Under the pieces are notes generated by a model, which had not been told where the DNA came from, searched no databases, and saw only the letters and a list, made by a program, of their open reading frames with translations. 64,000 nucleotides of DNA from Lycorma delicatula (taxonomy: Eukaryota; Arthropoda; Insecta; Hemiptera; Fulgoridae): positions 345,426,997-345,490,996 of the forward strand of contig NC_134455.1 in NCBI RefSeq assembly GCF_047948215.1, written 5' to 3'. A program made the translations under genes and the position numbers. Positions 12,801 to 25,319 of this stretch are shown here, piece by piece (within the stretch, counting starts at the first letter, position 1; each line of letters begins with the position of its first letter).

Positions 12801-15800
12801 GTTGGATGTTGCAATATGATAAACCAGCTCAGGTGTCACCATCTTATCCACAGTTATCGGGCAAAACACAAGATAACCATGTGCTTCACCCTCCTACTTT
12901 CTAAACTTTGTTCTAACAAATTTTTTCTTGTTTCTGAAATTGGAAGTAATTTAAAAAAGGCATTACTTTCAAATCGTAAAAGAAATTGAGGAAACTATAA
13001 TAAATAGCTGCTCAGTTTCCCCAAAGACTGCTTCTAGGAAACTAAAAATAAAAAAAAATAAATGTTCCAAAAATATTAGAAATATAAGAAGCCATGTATT
13101 GCCATACAAATTTGAAGAGGGCAAGCTTATGTAAAGTTGTAAATATATTAATAAAGTTCTGACTTAGTCAAAACAATTTTTGGAATTGGAAAAGAAGTAG
13201 GTGTTTTATACAGTATATATCATGCTAAATCAACACATGTATTCCAAAATACTCTATCACAACATATTTTGTGATCGCTGCCTAAATTATATGTTGCATC
13301 ATCATAATTTTATATATTATAATTACAATGATTTTAATATATAATTATAATCATATAACAGCATCAGTTTCTTGGCAAGACACTTCTAATTCTGATGAAG
13401 GTACTCCTGTCGCTTTTACAGAAGCATAAATTTCCAAGAGATAAAGCATTCATACCAGAAGAATCAAATAGTCATCCACACACAGCCTGTGTGTGGATAG
13501 TCATCCACAAACAGCACAACTCCGTGATTTAGTTAATAATTTTTACTTGTCTAAACAGCAAATAAAATTCTTAGGTTCATGATTAAAGTAGTGAAATCTA
13601 TTAGATAAAGATACTAAAATCTCGTGTATAGAAATAGAAACCAAAATTTAATGGACTTTATTATGGGCGGCTTAACTGGTTATTATATAAACTGTTGATG
13701 AGTGGTGCTAGGTCCCAGAATATATTTGATAACAAATTAAATCCAAAAGAGTTTATCAGCTCTGAAATCATTTAGTTGTTGTTCAAGGTTTTCATGGAAA
13801 CAATAAAAAAAGAAGAAACTAATGAACTGTTTATAGAGAAATACTTAGCGTACAAAATATTTGGTTGCAAAATGTCAATGAAAATTCAATTTTTTAATTC
13901 TCATTTCAACTTCCTCCCTCCAAATTGTAAGTGATGAACAATGAAAATCTTCACCAAGATATATAAACAGAACGCATTATCAAGTTAGATGGAATGAGTG
14001 ACTGCAACTGGTTTTCTCAAAGAGGATTTTTTGGTAAATGAAAGTGATTTCATGGTTAAATAGACACAATTTCTTAAAATACAGGTATAAATTTATATTT
14101 TATTTATTTTTGTCACTTTTTAAATGAAGGTTGAAATACTTAAAAAGTGATTATGTAGACTATAATGCTAACTTATATTACAACATTGAGAGTATTTTTC
14201 TGTGCGTTTTTTAAAGTTTGTAATTAAAAATTTGAGGAAAATGGAGAAAAATAATATGATTTTTAGATTTAGCATAAAAGATAAATTTATGTTCATCTAC
14301 TTCCGTAAACTTATGTTCACCTATTTGTTTACACAAGTAGGTGTGAAATTTTTCTTTTAATTTTAAATCAATATAATTAATTATTATTATTAGAATTTAA
14401 CTCCAGTAAAAAAAACATGGTGTATATTGGTTTGTTTGCTGGATGAGGTAACATTTTTATTTTGAATGAAGTGCATGAGTGATTCATTAGATCGACAATT
14501 TATCTAAAATTATATTTGTGTTTTAGGGATAAAAAAGGAAAACATTGGGGTTAGAGGTGTGTTAAAAAATTACAATTCTAGAAACAGCTAAAAATGTTCA
14601 GGATTTTGAAGTTTTTCATTGCAAAAGTTTTTGTTGTTGTTAGTAACTAAATTCATGAATGTTATTTAGTTACAATTGACAAAATCATGTGTAATGAAAC
14701 ATAAACCATGTAAAATTTTCACAGTGGGCCATAGGCCTACATTTTTTCTAGTTTCAATAATAATAGGAATAACTCTCTGATTATTAAATTAATATTTTTA
14801 TCATATTATATACTATATTTATTTATAAATATTTAATTTATTAAACATTATTCTTCCTTGTTACCTTCTAAAAAATATATATTTTTATAATTTACTTATG
14901 TCTTGAGACAGCCCCAAACAACTTTAGATGTAATAGTTTACAAAAAAAGTTATTTTCATAAGAACACACAAAGATTCTTTCATAACATCTACTTGCCTCT
15001 TATCTGATTTTAACTTTCATATGGTGCAATCTAATCTCAAAACCTGAATTCTCAATTGTAGTTTCAGTTAAAAAAAATTAATTCAAATTATTCAGAAAAA
15101 TAACTAATTAAAGCTGAAAATATTTTAACAAGCTTAAAATAATACAATATTTTGGAGATATCTGTATTAAATGGTATCATTTTATTTTCCCAGCTATAGC
15201 TTAATTCCTAATTAAGCAGCAAAGCTAGAAAGGGAAAGTATAATTTTGGTTATCAGGATTTTTTAAAAATTTTGATGTTTGAAGACTCCCTTGGGCCAAA
15301 AAACAGGAAAAAATTATAGAAATTTCAGGAAGATGTTTGATGTACGTATGTGTGTTGGTCTGTATTATGATTAATATTTCTGGACTGGCTTAACATAAAA
15401 TCTTCAAACGTGGCTCTAAAAAATGTTTATAAATCGAGTATAGATAGTGATCACGTTTTGGCAAAATTAAAAAAGGGGAAAATGTAGTTTTTGACATTTT
15501 TAATCTTCGACTTTTTGTTTTGTTGAAGTTTGTTTTGAAATTTGGCTATACACTCCAAAATTTATCCTGATTCTACTCCATCAGAAAGGGGACATCATGA
15601 TAGATACATATATTTTTTGAAATTATAATTCTGTTAACCTTATTACATCACATTGCACGGAATCAGGCCGACTTAATGAAGTAAATAATTCATCCAATAA
15701 ATAAACCTTTAAGCCCTAAAAAACAAGGTGGGTGAGTGGAACCTTTACTTAAAATATCAATTTTTATAAATTTTCAAGATTGAAAATTCAACCATATTGG

Positions 15801-16599
15801 TGAAATTAAAAAAAAAAATGGGGTCTCATGGGACTCAAATTATGAATTGAAATTTTTTATAATTTCTGATACTGTTTTTAACGTTATGCGTACTATTGAA
15901 AATGTTAATGAGGAGCAAGCGGGTCAAAATGGGACAAAAAATAATTTTGATTTTCTTTCTATCTATTAAAATTTAAATACAGAAGTATAACTTAGATGAT
16001 AAAAACATAATTTGGTCAACTAGCCAAAAGTTTTACAAGAGTTTCGATTTTATTTCTCCACTAATACTATATAATTCTTAAGGTAAAATGTCATTTGATC
16101 CAGAGTCAAATTTTTTTCAGAATTGCTGGTGAAATCTGTTTCAATATCTAATCAGCCAAAACAATAAAAACATTCACAATTTTTATTTTCATTTAATAAA
16201 AGTATTAACTTCATTACACTACGTATTGCTTAAGTTTGAATTGATAAATGCCAAATAAAATTAAAGTTTTTATTTAAAATTAAATAAATTTTACTTAATA
16301 ATTTAATTTTATTGTATTATGTTCATTTAAAAAATTTTTTCAACAGGTAAGTGCCGAGAAAGTTTTGCGTGGATTTAAAAAATTTAATTTGCAATTAAGT
16401 ACCTTAGACTAAACCTTAGAATAAAGTCACTTTTATAAATCTAATTTTATTTATAATTTTTTGTTTTGGTAAACATCTATTTTTATAATTCTTTAAAAAG
16501 GATTACTTCAATATAGTGATAGATCATACTTACATGGGTATTTTTATTCAAAATACTACTAAGGCATCCATGCAAAGCTAAAATTACTTCATGAAGCAT
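3675..16599 (-). CDS. TUBGCP4: Gamma-tubulin complex component 4, 5' part (3 coding exons)
   Basis: GCP4 (Grip75 in flies) is a subunit of the gamma-tubulin ring complex, which nucleates microtubules at centrosomes and spindle poles. Three exons join into 420 nt (140 codons) without frame conflict: 16534-16599, 11495-11639, 3675-3883. All junctions are GT-AG; two donors read GTAAGT. The protein starts MLHEVILALHG, like the MIHELLLALSG start of known GCP4. It then has LHPSEKALL and YLQAFCDGL.KVLQPYR, then an LE...V.DP.LS...IN block, all GCP4 hallmarks in the expected order. Introns are 4.9 and 7.6 kb and full of repeats. The remaining roughly 500 residues of the usual ~650 lie left of the window: exon 3 ends with donor GTAA at 3674, and no further exon is recognisable in 1-3670. 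The family call is from memory of the protein family, not from a search. Confidence 0.9.
4770..5760 (+). pseudogene. Degenerate mariner transposase
   Basis: Frameshifted translation shows, in order, ISRTVLYETVTDELGY-like text, CAQWIPKMLTE, NAEGENLLKRIVTG (site of the first catalytic Asp, damaged), FLHDNACPHSA (second Asp), HPPYRSNLTQSDFCIFTHM (third Asp region) and a C-terminal end near 5700. Several stops and frameshifts make it non-functional. It lies inside TUBGCP4 intron 2. Confidence 0.85.
6470..7160 (-). pseudogene. Degenerate mariner transposase, internally deleted
   Basis: Minus-strand reading gives DDERPGRLSTSTT in the N-terminal part, a damaged middle, then CDFFLFPKLKRT and a C-terminal LDNWKKRWHKFILSE..YFEGE. 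The last motif is typical of one mariner lineage with the DNWKKRWHKCI..EG.YFEG tail. There are many stops, and the plus-strand open frame here is only its shadow. Confidence 0.78.
7715..8735 (+). pseudogene. Degenerate mariner transposase (third lineage)
   Basis: Fragments in order: ELLFSEGEKPVNI, NNKNFHKWVNKFKGGR, FETYIDS, VSTVHNIIAVKLRYRKTS, TRFHMCTEL, a WIHHYDVE-like site, FWDAKSLVSVDI, then KKYNGNDVAKENVLNWL and QDKNFFAT near the end. Order and spacing match a whole mariner of a lineage distinct from its neighbours. Frames shift repeatedly. The middle around 8340-8480 contains a short duplicated CCACCAACAAATTG-type block. Confidence 0.78.
8755..9010 (-). pseudogene. C-terminal fragment of DUF4817/Tc3-like transposase
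   Basis: Minus-strand translation contains FEGRWIITGRSPAYSPDLSALDFYIWEHTKS. Here SPDLS.LDF.IW is the third-acidic-residue block of Tc3-like DDE transposases. No N-terminal part is adjacent. Confidence 0.7.
9258..9717. mobile_element. Short nonautonomous DNA element with TIRs
   Basis: The ends are inverted copies of GGTGGCACAGAGAAAT (9260-9276 and 9696-9713, complement), bordered by TA. Inside, plus-strand reading starts MEKW and continues in another frame with HGDSVRAAQRVF (DUF4817-type helix), then jumps to NIPENILHRIMKNFH and LTECVHKNGQHL, a transposase C-terminus. The catalytic middle is missing. So this is an internal-deletion derivative of a larger Tc3/DUF4817 element, not a random MITE. 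Confidence 0.8.
9720..11490. other. AT-rich intron, no gene recognised
   Basis: TUBGCP4 intron 2. Homopolymer A/T runs and a piece at 10190-10260 similar to the repeat near 1165-1295. No coding signal seen. Confidence 0.4.
11495..11639 (-). CDS. TUBGCP4: TUBGCP4 coding exon 2
   Basis: 145 nt after acceptor TTTTACAG, read in phase 0: 48 codons plus one base. It encodes AIELTKVLHPSEKALLKRIL and continues with LGETYGHLQNFIDENL. HPSE followed by a Leu-rich helix is the conserved GCP4 segment. The donor is ATTT|GTAAGT. The single left-over T joins CT of the next exon to make Ser. Confidence 0.88.
12255..13015 (+). pseudogene. Degenerate mariner transposase
   Basis: Reads FSLKPFTETFKMLKELYG, then YFNCFKGGKTLIGEDSTPGQP (N-terminal domain and the linker before the catalytic core). 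A badly damaged core follows, ending KRHYFQIVKEIEETI. It lies in TUBGCP4 intron 1 and antisense to that gene. Confidence 0.72.
13440..14090 (+). pseudogene. Remnant of an arthropod multicopy protein family
   Basis: Broken frames read SHPQTAQLRDLVNNFYLSKQ, continuing IKFLGS with a Leu-rich end, then NELFIEKYLAYKIFGCKMS, then FNSHF-type and NENLHQDI-type blocks, and a C-terminal W.SQRGFFW. I recognise this as a large, repeated uncharacterised family of arthropod genomes with LRDL.LSK...LL.SRL, LGCNMSLKIHFL.SH and G.RFHQDI motifs. Its mobile-element class is not clear to me. Stops and frameshifts are frequent. Confidence 0.6.
14095..16530. other. AT-rich intron, no gene recognised
   Basis: TUBGCP4 intron 1. 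Long A/T-rich stretches. The block at 15200-15650 is less AT-biased and looks like an old interspersed repeat, but I found no second copy in the window. Confidence 0.35.
16534..16599 (-). CDS. TUBGCP4: TUBGCP4 coding exon 1
   Basis: Twenty-two codons, from the ATG at 16599 to a GTAAGT donor at 16533-16528, ending on a codon boundary (phase 0). The start is chosen because MLHE..LAL matches the conserved N-terminus. On the minus strand a pyrimidine-rich stretch ending TTGTTGTAG lies about 30 bases upstream of the ATG. The 5' UTR is therefore probably spliced, and the first noncoding exon lies further right. Confidence 0.87.
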
Positions 16600-16818
16600 T
16601 TTGAAAGGTCTGTGCCTAAAAATAATTACTACCTACAACAAAAAAATTCTATTTAAAAAATACATTTTTGTACAATTTCTATTTTATAATTAAAAAATGA
16701 TTTTAAAATGTAATTTAAATAAAGAAAAAAGATAGTACTAACTTTATGTCATGAAATTAAAAATTAAATGTTATTTCATTTTCAACAAATATGATTTGTC
16801 CAAGCTACCTTTAAGGAT

Positions 16819-17340
16819 TATACAAAATGACTCACTACAATGGTATAATAATTTAGACAAAATTCAAATCCAATAAACTATATTTTGATCATATTCTACA
16901 CATAAGTCAGCCTAAATAATAATTTTAAAAAATCAGCAAGAAGCAAAATCATCTGATACTGGTGTAGAACAGCAATTCCAGTCACTGAAAATATTTTAAA
17001 GTATGTTATTAAAAACATTTTACTATTAAAATTCAATTAAATTTGTCATTGAAAAACTTACATTTTTAAATAATCAATGACTAATACTGATAAAAACATA
17101 AGAGACTATGAATAAAAAATAATTTAACTAATATCAAAACCAAAGTTCAGGTAAAACCATAATTTTCACTGTACCAGAGTAGTAACAAAGTCCCTTTCCA
17201 CGATAAAACTTACAAATTTGATAACACCAAATCATCTCACTTACCTATAAACCTTATTTATAGAATGTGATCAAAATGCAATTTACTGGATTTGAATTTT
17301 GTTTCATTTATTATACAATTATTGCGAGTCATTTTATATA
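16819..17340. repeat. Foldback element, 88-bp inverted arms
   Basis: 16819-16906 and 17253-17340 are reverse complements at about 83 percent identity, with a 346-bp spacer. The outer ends read TATA(C/T)AAAATGACTC on both sides. It lies 220 bp upstream of the TUBGCP4 start codon, in the putative 5' UTR intron. It is likely a TA-flanked MITE. A transcript through it could form a hairpin. Confidence 0.75.
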
Positions 17341-17469
17341 TGTAATCGGGTGATTATAAACGTTAATCAGTTGCTTTCATTTACTTAACTGTGTCAGATT
17401 TGTTAAAAGTTGATGTTATTTTCACATGTTCAGCGTGAAATGCAATTTTTGCAGTTTTAAGTTTAAAAC

Positions 17470-18345
17470 GGCAAACTCAAGTGAGTTTCAGTTAAAGAAA
17501 AGCTTGTGGCTATTAGGTCCATGAGCTAACCACAAATGAAAAGTATGAAAATATGACAGATTTGTTAAGGAATTTGGTAAGGAAGCCTCATCAATAGTAA
17601 TGCTCCCAAAATAGGGGCCTTTTCCACTGGGTCAGCCATAATTTGAAACAATCTGGATGACCTTCCAGAATAGCACTAATATTACTGAAGAACCTGTTTT
17701 ACAATCTCCTTTTAAGTTGACTAGGAAAAGATCTTCCCAACTAAATATTTCCTGTACAACACTTCAAAAAGATCTTGGGTTTAACTCTTTAAGCCTGTTT
17801 GTGTATATGAGTTTCCTAATCGGGATATTATTTTAAGTGAAATTTGTTGCAAAACTCTTCTAAGGCGTTTTTCATGTTCAATGACAGAAATAAATTTTTT
17901 TCTCTGATGAGCGAGCCATTCACCCAAGTAATACATTTCAGAATTTATATTTTTGGTATAAAGAAAACTCCCATTTTTACAAGGAAATCATAGACTTCCA
18001 TCACATGTAATGATATGGGCAGTAATATATAAAATGAATCTGATAGGATCATACTTTATTGAAAAATTGTTAACAGTGTTTCATATTTTAACAAGCTTGA
18101 AAATTATTTTATTCCTCAGTCTCTACTCAATGTTATAAAACTGCCATTTTATAGAAAGATGGAGCTCCAGCTCATTATGTTTGGTTTGTAAAGGGCTTTT
18201 TAAATGAACATTCTGAAGGGTGGTGGATATTTTGTAGGGGCTCTATTATTAATTAAGTGGGAGCCAAGAATTTCAGCCTTAACCTATGAAAAACTCCTAT
18301 GGGCAAAATAAAAATAAATCTCCCACTGGTGACTTAATGATGACA
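17470..18345 (+). pseudogene. Degenerate DUF4817/Tc3-like transposase
   Basis: Shows FFLSDEPFT (first Asp block), FGIKKTPIFT, then LENYFIPQSLLNVIKLPFY, HYVWFVKGFLNEHSEGWW-like text across a frameshift, and IKWEPRISALT near the third acidic block. It is the same family as 63460-64000 and 2160-2500. Heavily decayed. Confidence 0.6.
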
Positions 18346-18349
18346 AACT

Positions 18350-19590
18350 GAAAACTGCTGTCAGATTATGCTTTTAAGACTTTGATGCTTTTAAAATTTT
18401 AATCTTTTAAGATTTAAGGACATGTATAAAAGCACTTTGCGAATGATAATACTGTGTAGAAAATGAAAAAATGGATATCATATACAAATATAATATAAAA
18501 TAACTTTCATGTGCAAAATTGTTAAATAAACTAATGACAAAAAATTCATGTTTTTTATATGTACAGACACTTTGCGGTCACTATACATATGCATATAAAA
18601 GTTTCGGTAAAATAAGAAATTAGAAAACTGCAGTACTATAATAGTTATAAAAATTTTCGTAGTAAAAAAGAAAAGCGGTCAGGGTGAAAACAAAATGATT
18701 TTACTAGCATACAATTTTTATCTCAACAGTCATACTGCGGTGATAAGGTGAACGAGTCTTCTTGTTTGTTACAGTTATGAATGTCCTTAATTAAATATAA
18801 TTTATCACCTACAATAAATAATTAACATAAACATTAAGATTAAAAAAAAATAAATAAATATTTAGAAACATGAAATAAACAACTTGAAAAAAAAGAAAAT
18901 TAATTATTAAACGATACTTTTAACTAAAAACCACAACACTATAATCAGATAATCTAAAATTAACTATCTCAAACAAGCCATTCAACGTTCTAACCTAAAC
19001 ACATCTCAACTGCAGTTTTTAAAATATTACTGAAAGCAAGGCGGAGTTTTGACAAATCAGTGATGCCCGATCAGTGATCCACCGTAAAATAAGATACAAG
19101 GATCACAGAAAAGATACTGTAGAAAAAACAGACAAATTGACATAAAAAAATATTTATTACTAATAGCTGGGATAAGAATTTAATAATAAATTGAGTAATA
19201 TTAATTACATCATATTAAAAAAAATTCTGGGATAATGAAATAAAATAGTATAATAAAAAGAAATAAGCGTCTCAGCTTTATATAAATTAAAAAAATTGAT
19301 TGTCTGATTTTTTTTTTTTAGTGATGTTATATTTAAACACGTTTTACAATCATACGATATATTTGTTTGATGTAATCTAACCTGGAAAATTCAAATTCTG
19401 AGAAGCTGTAAAGGTAGTGGAATGATTGTAAACCGTTACACTGTAGTGCAGTTTGTTTGTTAATATTAATTTTTTTTTTTAGAAATTATGGTGGTTTTGG
19501 TGAGTAAAGTTTGTTTAGTCGTCTGATTTTAGTTATTATACCAATATGATACCTGAATTCAATCATTAATTATATATTTTTTCTTCCCCA
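18350..19590. promoter_or_regulatory. Candidate promoter / first-exon zone between the divergent genes
   Basis: This is inference. TUBGCP4 (minus) and haspin (plus) both seem to have a splice acceptor just before their ATG exon, so their first exons should lie between 16.6 and 26.5 kb. The stretch 18960-19110 is less AT-biased and carries a doubled CAGTGAT word. At 19482-19500 a T-tract ends in AG, and 17 bases later is a good donor, TTTTG|GTGAGT. No TATA box or initiator can be assigned with confidence. Confidence 0.22.
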
Positions 19591-19593
19591 AGG

Positions 19594-20190
19594 ATTAATA
19601 ACTATAGGATGTGAAAATGTTGGGTTTAAGACTGTTGTAACATCTAGTTGTGCACCACCCTTTTGGATTGCAACGACTGCACCAAACGTGTACAAAAACG
19701 CCCAAAATCCAAAAAAAAAAAAATGGATTTTGACTCTTTCTGAGTCAATCTGTCAGTCTTTCTGGGTCTTATTACTGCAGTAATAAGCCCGCATTAAGAG
19801 CTTTTAAAATAAGTACTACTTATGATATATGATAAGTGGTACTTATTTTCATTGGTTCCAGAGTTATAACCTAATGAAATTTTAATTAATAAAATATTTG
19901 GATCGTAAAAGGGAAAGGCACATCGGTTCAAATAAAACTTCTCCCTTTTTTTTAAAAATTTAAATATATTGATTTATTAACAGTTAATAACCTCTGATAG
20001 TAAAATTTTTTTAAAGATAATAATGCAATAATAACAATAAAAAAATATGAAAAAAAAATCAGAAGTTATTAATGAAAATCAAATTTTATGTACTTTTTAT
20101 TTTAAAAAAAATGTATATATGTAATTTAATAGGCATACATGGAAGTCCACATTAGATTTTTTTTATAGTCGCATCAACAATAAAGTCACT
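19594..20190 (+). repeat. Dispersed repeat family A, copy 1
   Basis: Shares long blocks, in the same order and orientation, with 62380-62915: TTGTAACATC.AGTTGTGCACC, AACTGCAGTAATAAGCCC-like text, GTGGTACTTATTT.CATT.G and ACATCGGTTCAAAT. Noncoding, class unknown. Confidence 0.75.
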
Positions 20191-20199
20191 GGTGACATT

Positions 20200-22000
20200 A
20201 ATTACTTGTGTGTTAAGGAGTTAATGGGGAAAAAAAAGGTTCTTAGAAATAACTTTTGTTCTTCTGAAGTTTGAATTGTGCAAGAACCCCGAAAACAGGT
20301 AAATGAATTCATCACAAACTGCCAAAGTTATTAATACTGTAACAAATATTAGGCCTAAGCACTGATTTGTAATTAAGTTTATAACCTGTGTGAATCATTG
20401 TAAACTTAATATTTATTTATAAATAGAACTATTGTATTACTAATTTTGGTTTTTGTTGATAAGTTGTACAAAAGTAATGAAGTAGAATCACCAAGCTGCA
20501 TAAAATTTACCTAGACAAAGCCAGGTTTAAACTTTCTAAAATGTAAAAATACAACTTAATTTTAAAAAGGTGTTATTGTGTTGTGTAAATAGCATAGTTG
20601 TGTAGGAGTATGATTTGCATTAGTTACTGCTAAAAACCCAATATTTTTTTTTGGGGGTTCCTGTTTTTAATTTAGAAATAGTAATGGTTTCACAGCTTTA
20701 TTAAATTTCACTTAAAATAAAAGTTTTATACAATGGATTACAGACAAAAATTTGTATTTATAAAAACAGTTTAAAGTTCATAATGATAGCTTGTAAAGAG
20801 CCTGGAACATGCTCACTAATGTATTTTATTTAAAATATTAAAAACTTAAAATGCTGTTATTGTAGAATTTATGTACAGAATTTCATCTGTAATTTATGCC
20901 TAAAAAAATTGAAGGTCTGAGCAGCTGGCTGTATCTGAGAGTATTTGTGTATACACACACATACACACACTCACACTCACACATGCGCACATGTGTATTT
21001 GAAATTGATGTGTATTTAAAAAATTGATTCCTGGCAAGAGTTTGGTAACATTTTTACCTATAATTTCATCCCTTTCTTTGTATTTATTTGCTTGTTAATA
21101 AATTTAATTTTTTTTAAAGTTAAAATTTACATGTACAATATTAAATTACACTCAAAATTTATTAAAAACTTCCCATAACAGTATTTAAAGTCTTTAAAGG
21201 TGTAATAGCTGTCTTATAAAAGAAAAACTTTTATATTCTTGTTACAGAACTTTTTTTGTGGAACTCAACACAATATTTTTGGTTTATGATGCTTCCATTC
21301 TTATTTTTAATAAATTATGTGACTGTTTAAAAGTACTTCCATCAAATTATTTAAAATACAATTAAAATATTTTAAAACTTATCGTCTACAGCTGTAATAT
21401 TATTTTGAAACTGATTAATTTGTATGACTATAAATTTTCCAAGTGATGATAAGGTAACTATTATAAATGTTATTAATTAATTTTATCATAAGGAAGATAA
21501 ATTTATTTTATACATTTTAGTGTTACTTTTACTTTTATAGTTTTATAATATTCATGAGTATGCAGGTAAAATTTGTGATAATGGAAACACACACACACAC
21601 ACACAATCAATTTATACCTTCTGTCTTCAATTGCATCACATCAGACTATAATCCCAACTATATTATTTCTTGGTCTTGTTCAGTCTCAGCCCAACCAATC
21701 TTCAAGTAATGTTGTTAGTTGAATTCAATATCCACAAAACATTGTTATTGTATTTAGTTGTAAGTAAACACAATTATATATCTTAAATTTGTTTTAAACA
21801 TGGATCTTGCAATATCACACACCAATTTATATTACCACTTAGCATTATTTTCTCATAACCACTGGATTATTATTAGTTATTAATTTTATTACTTTATAAT
21901 CAATAATAATAATTTATTTATCAGTTAGAAAAATTCTATAAGATTTTAGTTGAATATAGAGAAAATCAATTTTGTCTTTTTGATGTTTTTGAAATTGTGT
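20200..22000. other. AT-rich intergenic sequence with CA repeats
   Basis: Contains short (CA)n runs at about 20951-20990 and 21586-21606, and long A/T tracts. No ORF or element was recognised. Confidence 0.4.
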
Positions 22001-22031
22001 ATATATATATACACACACACTTTCACAATTT

Positions 22032-22080
<49 letters not shown>
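21999..22080. repeat. (TA)n / (CA)n microsatellite
   Basis: GTATATATATATACACACACAC followed after 12 bases by more than 20 AT units up to 22080. The repeat-only open frames on both strands here are not genes. Confidence 0.95.
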
Positions 22081-22099
22081 TTACTGTACGTCTCATAGC

Positions 22100-22815
22100 A
22101 GCACAATGTTCCTTAGTTTGTTACCTGCAATAGAAAGAATTCTTTCCATTTTTGGTCTAAAATCATACTTCTTATCTTGTGACAAATGCCCAAAATTATT
22201 ATTTGATTTTTTGAAAATTTATAAAGTGAACTGTTTTAGAAATTTTTTTATGGTACTCTACAGTTATTTAATAATGTAGTTCTGAAATTGGAAACTAATT
22301 CTATCACAGCAACAGAAGCATTTCAGACATATTCTGAATTAATTTGCCAACTTCAGGAAAGAAAAACTCACAAATTTATACCATTTTCTGCCATTATCTA
22401 AGAATTTATTATTTTCTAAAAGAAAATAATGATGTTCAGGAACAAAAATTATTTTCAAGCATAGACAGTTTTTATAATTCTAGTATCCAATACTTGTGGA
22501 CAACCAGTTTTGATAAAGGTCGTAAGTTTCAGTGAATAAATTTACGAACTGGAATTGCCTGGTCTGATTTAGAAAAGAGTGCACAAGTTGTTAATGAAAT
22601 TATAAAAGATTCCATAAATATTGATGACCTCTTTGATGAATGTACATTGTTGAACCAGGTAATTCAAAACCAAAGCAAAGGGTAGTTTGTGGTTCAAGTT
22701 CTGAAAAAGTACCAGATACTATTGAAGAGAAGTGGAAAGCAATTTTTAAGGTGTTTCAAAAGACTGATATTTCATGTTATAATATTTCTAAAATGGTTGA
22801 GTAACGTCATAAAAC
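22100..22815 (+). pseudogene. hAT transposase, C-terminal half
   Basis: Reads SLLPAIERILSIFGLKSYFLS..KCP, then with frameshifts ALQLFNNVVLKLETNSIT.TEAFQTYSELI-like text, NSSIQYLWTTSFDKG, KSAQVVNEIIKDSINIDDLF and PDTIEEKWKAIF. This order is the C-terminal half of an insect hAT-like zinc-finger transposase. It stops just before the expected hAT dimerisation motif, where a minus-strand mariner begins near 22826. Confidence 0.8.
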
Positions 22816-22825
22816 AAAATGTACT

Positions 22826-24090
<1,265 letters not shown>

Positions 24091-24099
24091 AACAGACCT

Positions 24100-24136
<37 letters not shown>
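24100..24136. repeat. (GT)n(AT)n microsatellite
   Basis: About 12 GT units followed by about 6 AT units. It adjoins the end of the N-terminal hAT half, where the hAT protein normally has a YFHIY-type segment that can seed such repeats. Confidence 0.95.
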
Positions 24137-24164
24137 GAAAATATTTATACATTTTTATAACAAT

Positions 24165-24972
24165 AACTTCTATGTCTAGGGGTAGAGAATCACATGCTGT
24201 TTATGTACAATGTGGGCTTGAACAACTTATCCTAAAATTGGTCTATATAAATCATTTAGGTCTATCTCTTCACACCACCAAAATTACTGTTAGTGTTGTC
24301 AGCAGTATAACAAACAAACTTTTCTTCAAGTTTGTATTTTTTCACATACTGCAAAAGATACAGAGTCAAAATTTGATCAGTTTCACCTGTCACTTCATCA
24401 AAATTTAATAGTAACTTGAATTCCCTCCTCCAGACTGAAATTTCTTACAACAGTCGGAACAAGTTCTACTTCACTTCTGTTTGAGCTATCCATTGTTACT
24501 GTTACATAATTAATGTTTTCCAAAGAACGCAACACATTATCAGATATAAATGGCGAAATAATGTTAACAATAATTACCTCATATTTGGTTCTAGCAGATG
24601 GAAATTTTGGGTCATATAATTTTTTAACCAGTTTAGATTTGCAGTCTGATGTTTTGATACTGAGATTGTGTCTAGCAGTATGGCATGAAAATGTAGTTTC
24701 ATTAGCAGCACACTCCAGATCACTGTTATTGTTATTCCCATGTTTGGCTTTAAAAAAATCTCATGTTTGCTGAAGCAGTAGTATTAATTAGCACTCTTAT
24801 GTTTAGCTATTTTCACGCGGTCTTCAATATCACCCTTTCCTTTATGTGCAACAGAAAATTCTCAAGTACATTGTGTGCAATAAACACGTTCATTGTTACT
24901 GTCATTACACAATTTCAAAAATCTGTATTCCTGTTGCAGGTTAACATTAAACACAAATTTTCTTTTGCCCAT
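24165..24972 (-). pseudogene. hAT transposase, N-terminal half
   Basis: From ATG at 24972: MGKRKFVFNVNLQQEYRFLK, then the BED-like zinc finger (YCTQC ... GDIEDRVKIAKHKSA). Next come ANETTFSCHTARHNLSIKTS-type text, VNIISPFISDNVLRSLENI, VTVTMDSSNRSEV, FDEVTGETDQILTLYLLQ and CYTADNTNSNFGG, ending near AHIVHK. These are in the order of hAT transposases. A stop interrupts the zinc finger and two or three frameshifts follow. The C-terminal half is at 22100-22815 but in the opposite orientation. Confidence 0.82.
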
Positions 24973-25319
24973 TGCTAAATGATGAGACAAAAATGAAGAT
25001 AAAATGATCAAAAACATGTAGATGAGTTACTTCACACATGAAAACAACATATAAACATTGCCCCTATTGTGTTGCCAAATGACTAAGTAAAAGGTTGTGG
25101 CAAGACCAGTAGCCACGCCTCCATCAAAATCGACATCAGCGCTTGCTCCAAGGTCGGCTGAGAGATGCACGGCCATAAGAGAAGTTTAAAAACGCCATGT
25201 CAAACATATAGGTCTAAAATTAAAATAAATCTTTGCCAGTCATAAAATTCTCAAACCTTGGACAGCACTAAAAAACCAGGACTGCCCAGGCTAATCCTGG
25301 ACATATGGTAAACCTACCA

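Noticed and set aside
21914..22279. Open frames on both strands rich in Ile-Tyr repeats
   Set aside because: Produced by the (TA)n microsatellite; only the part after 22100 is real hAT remnant.
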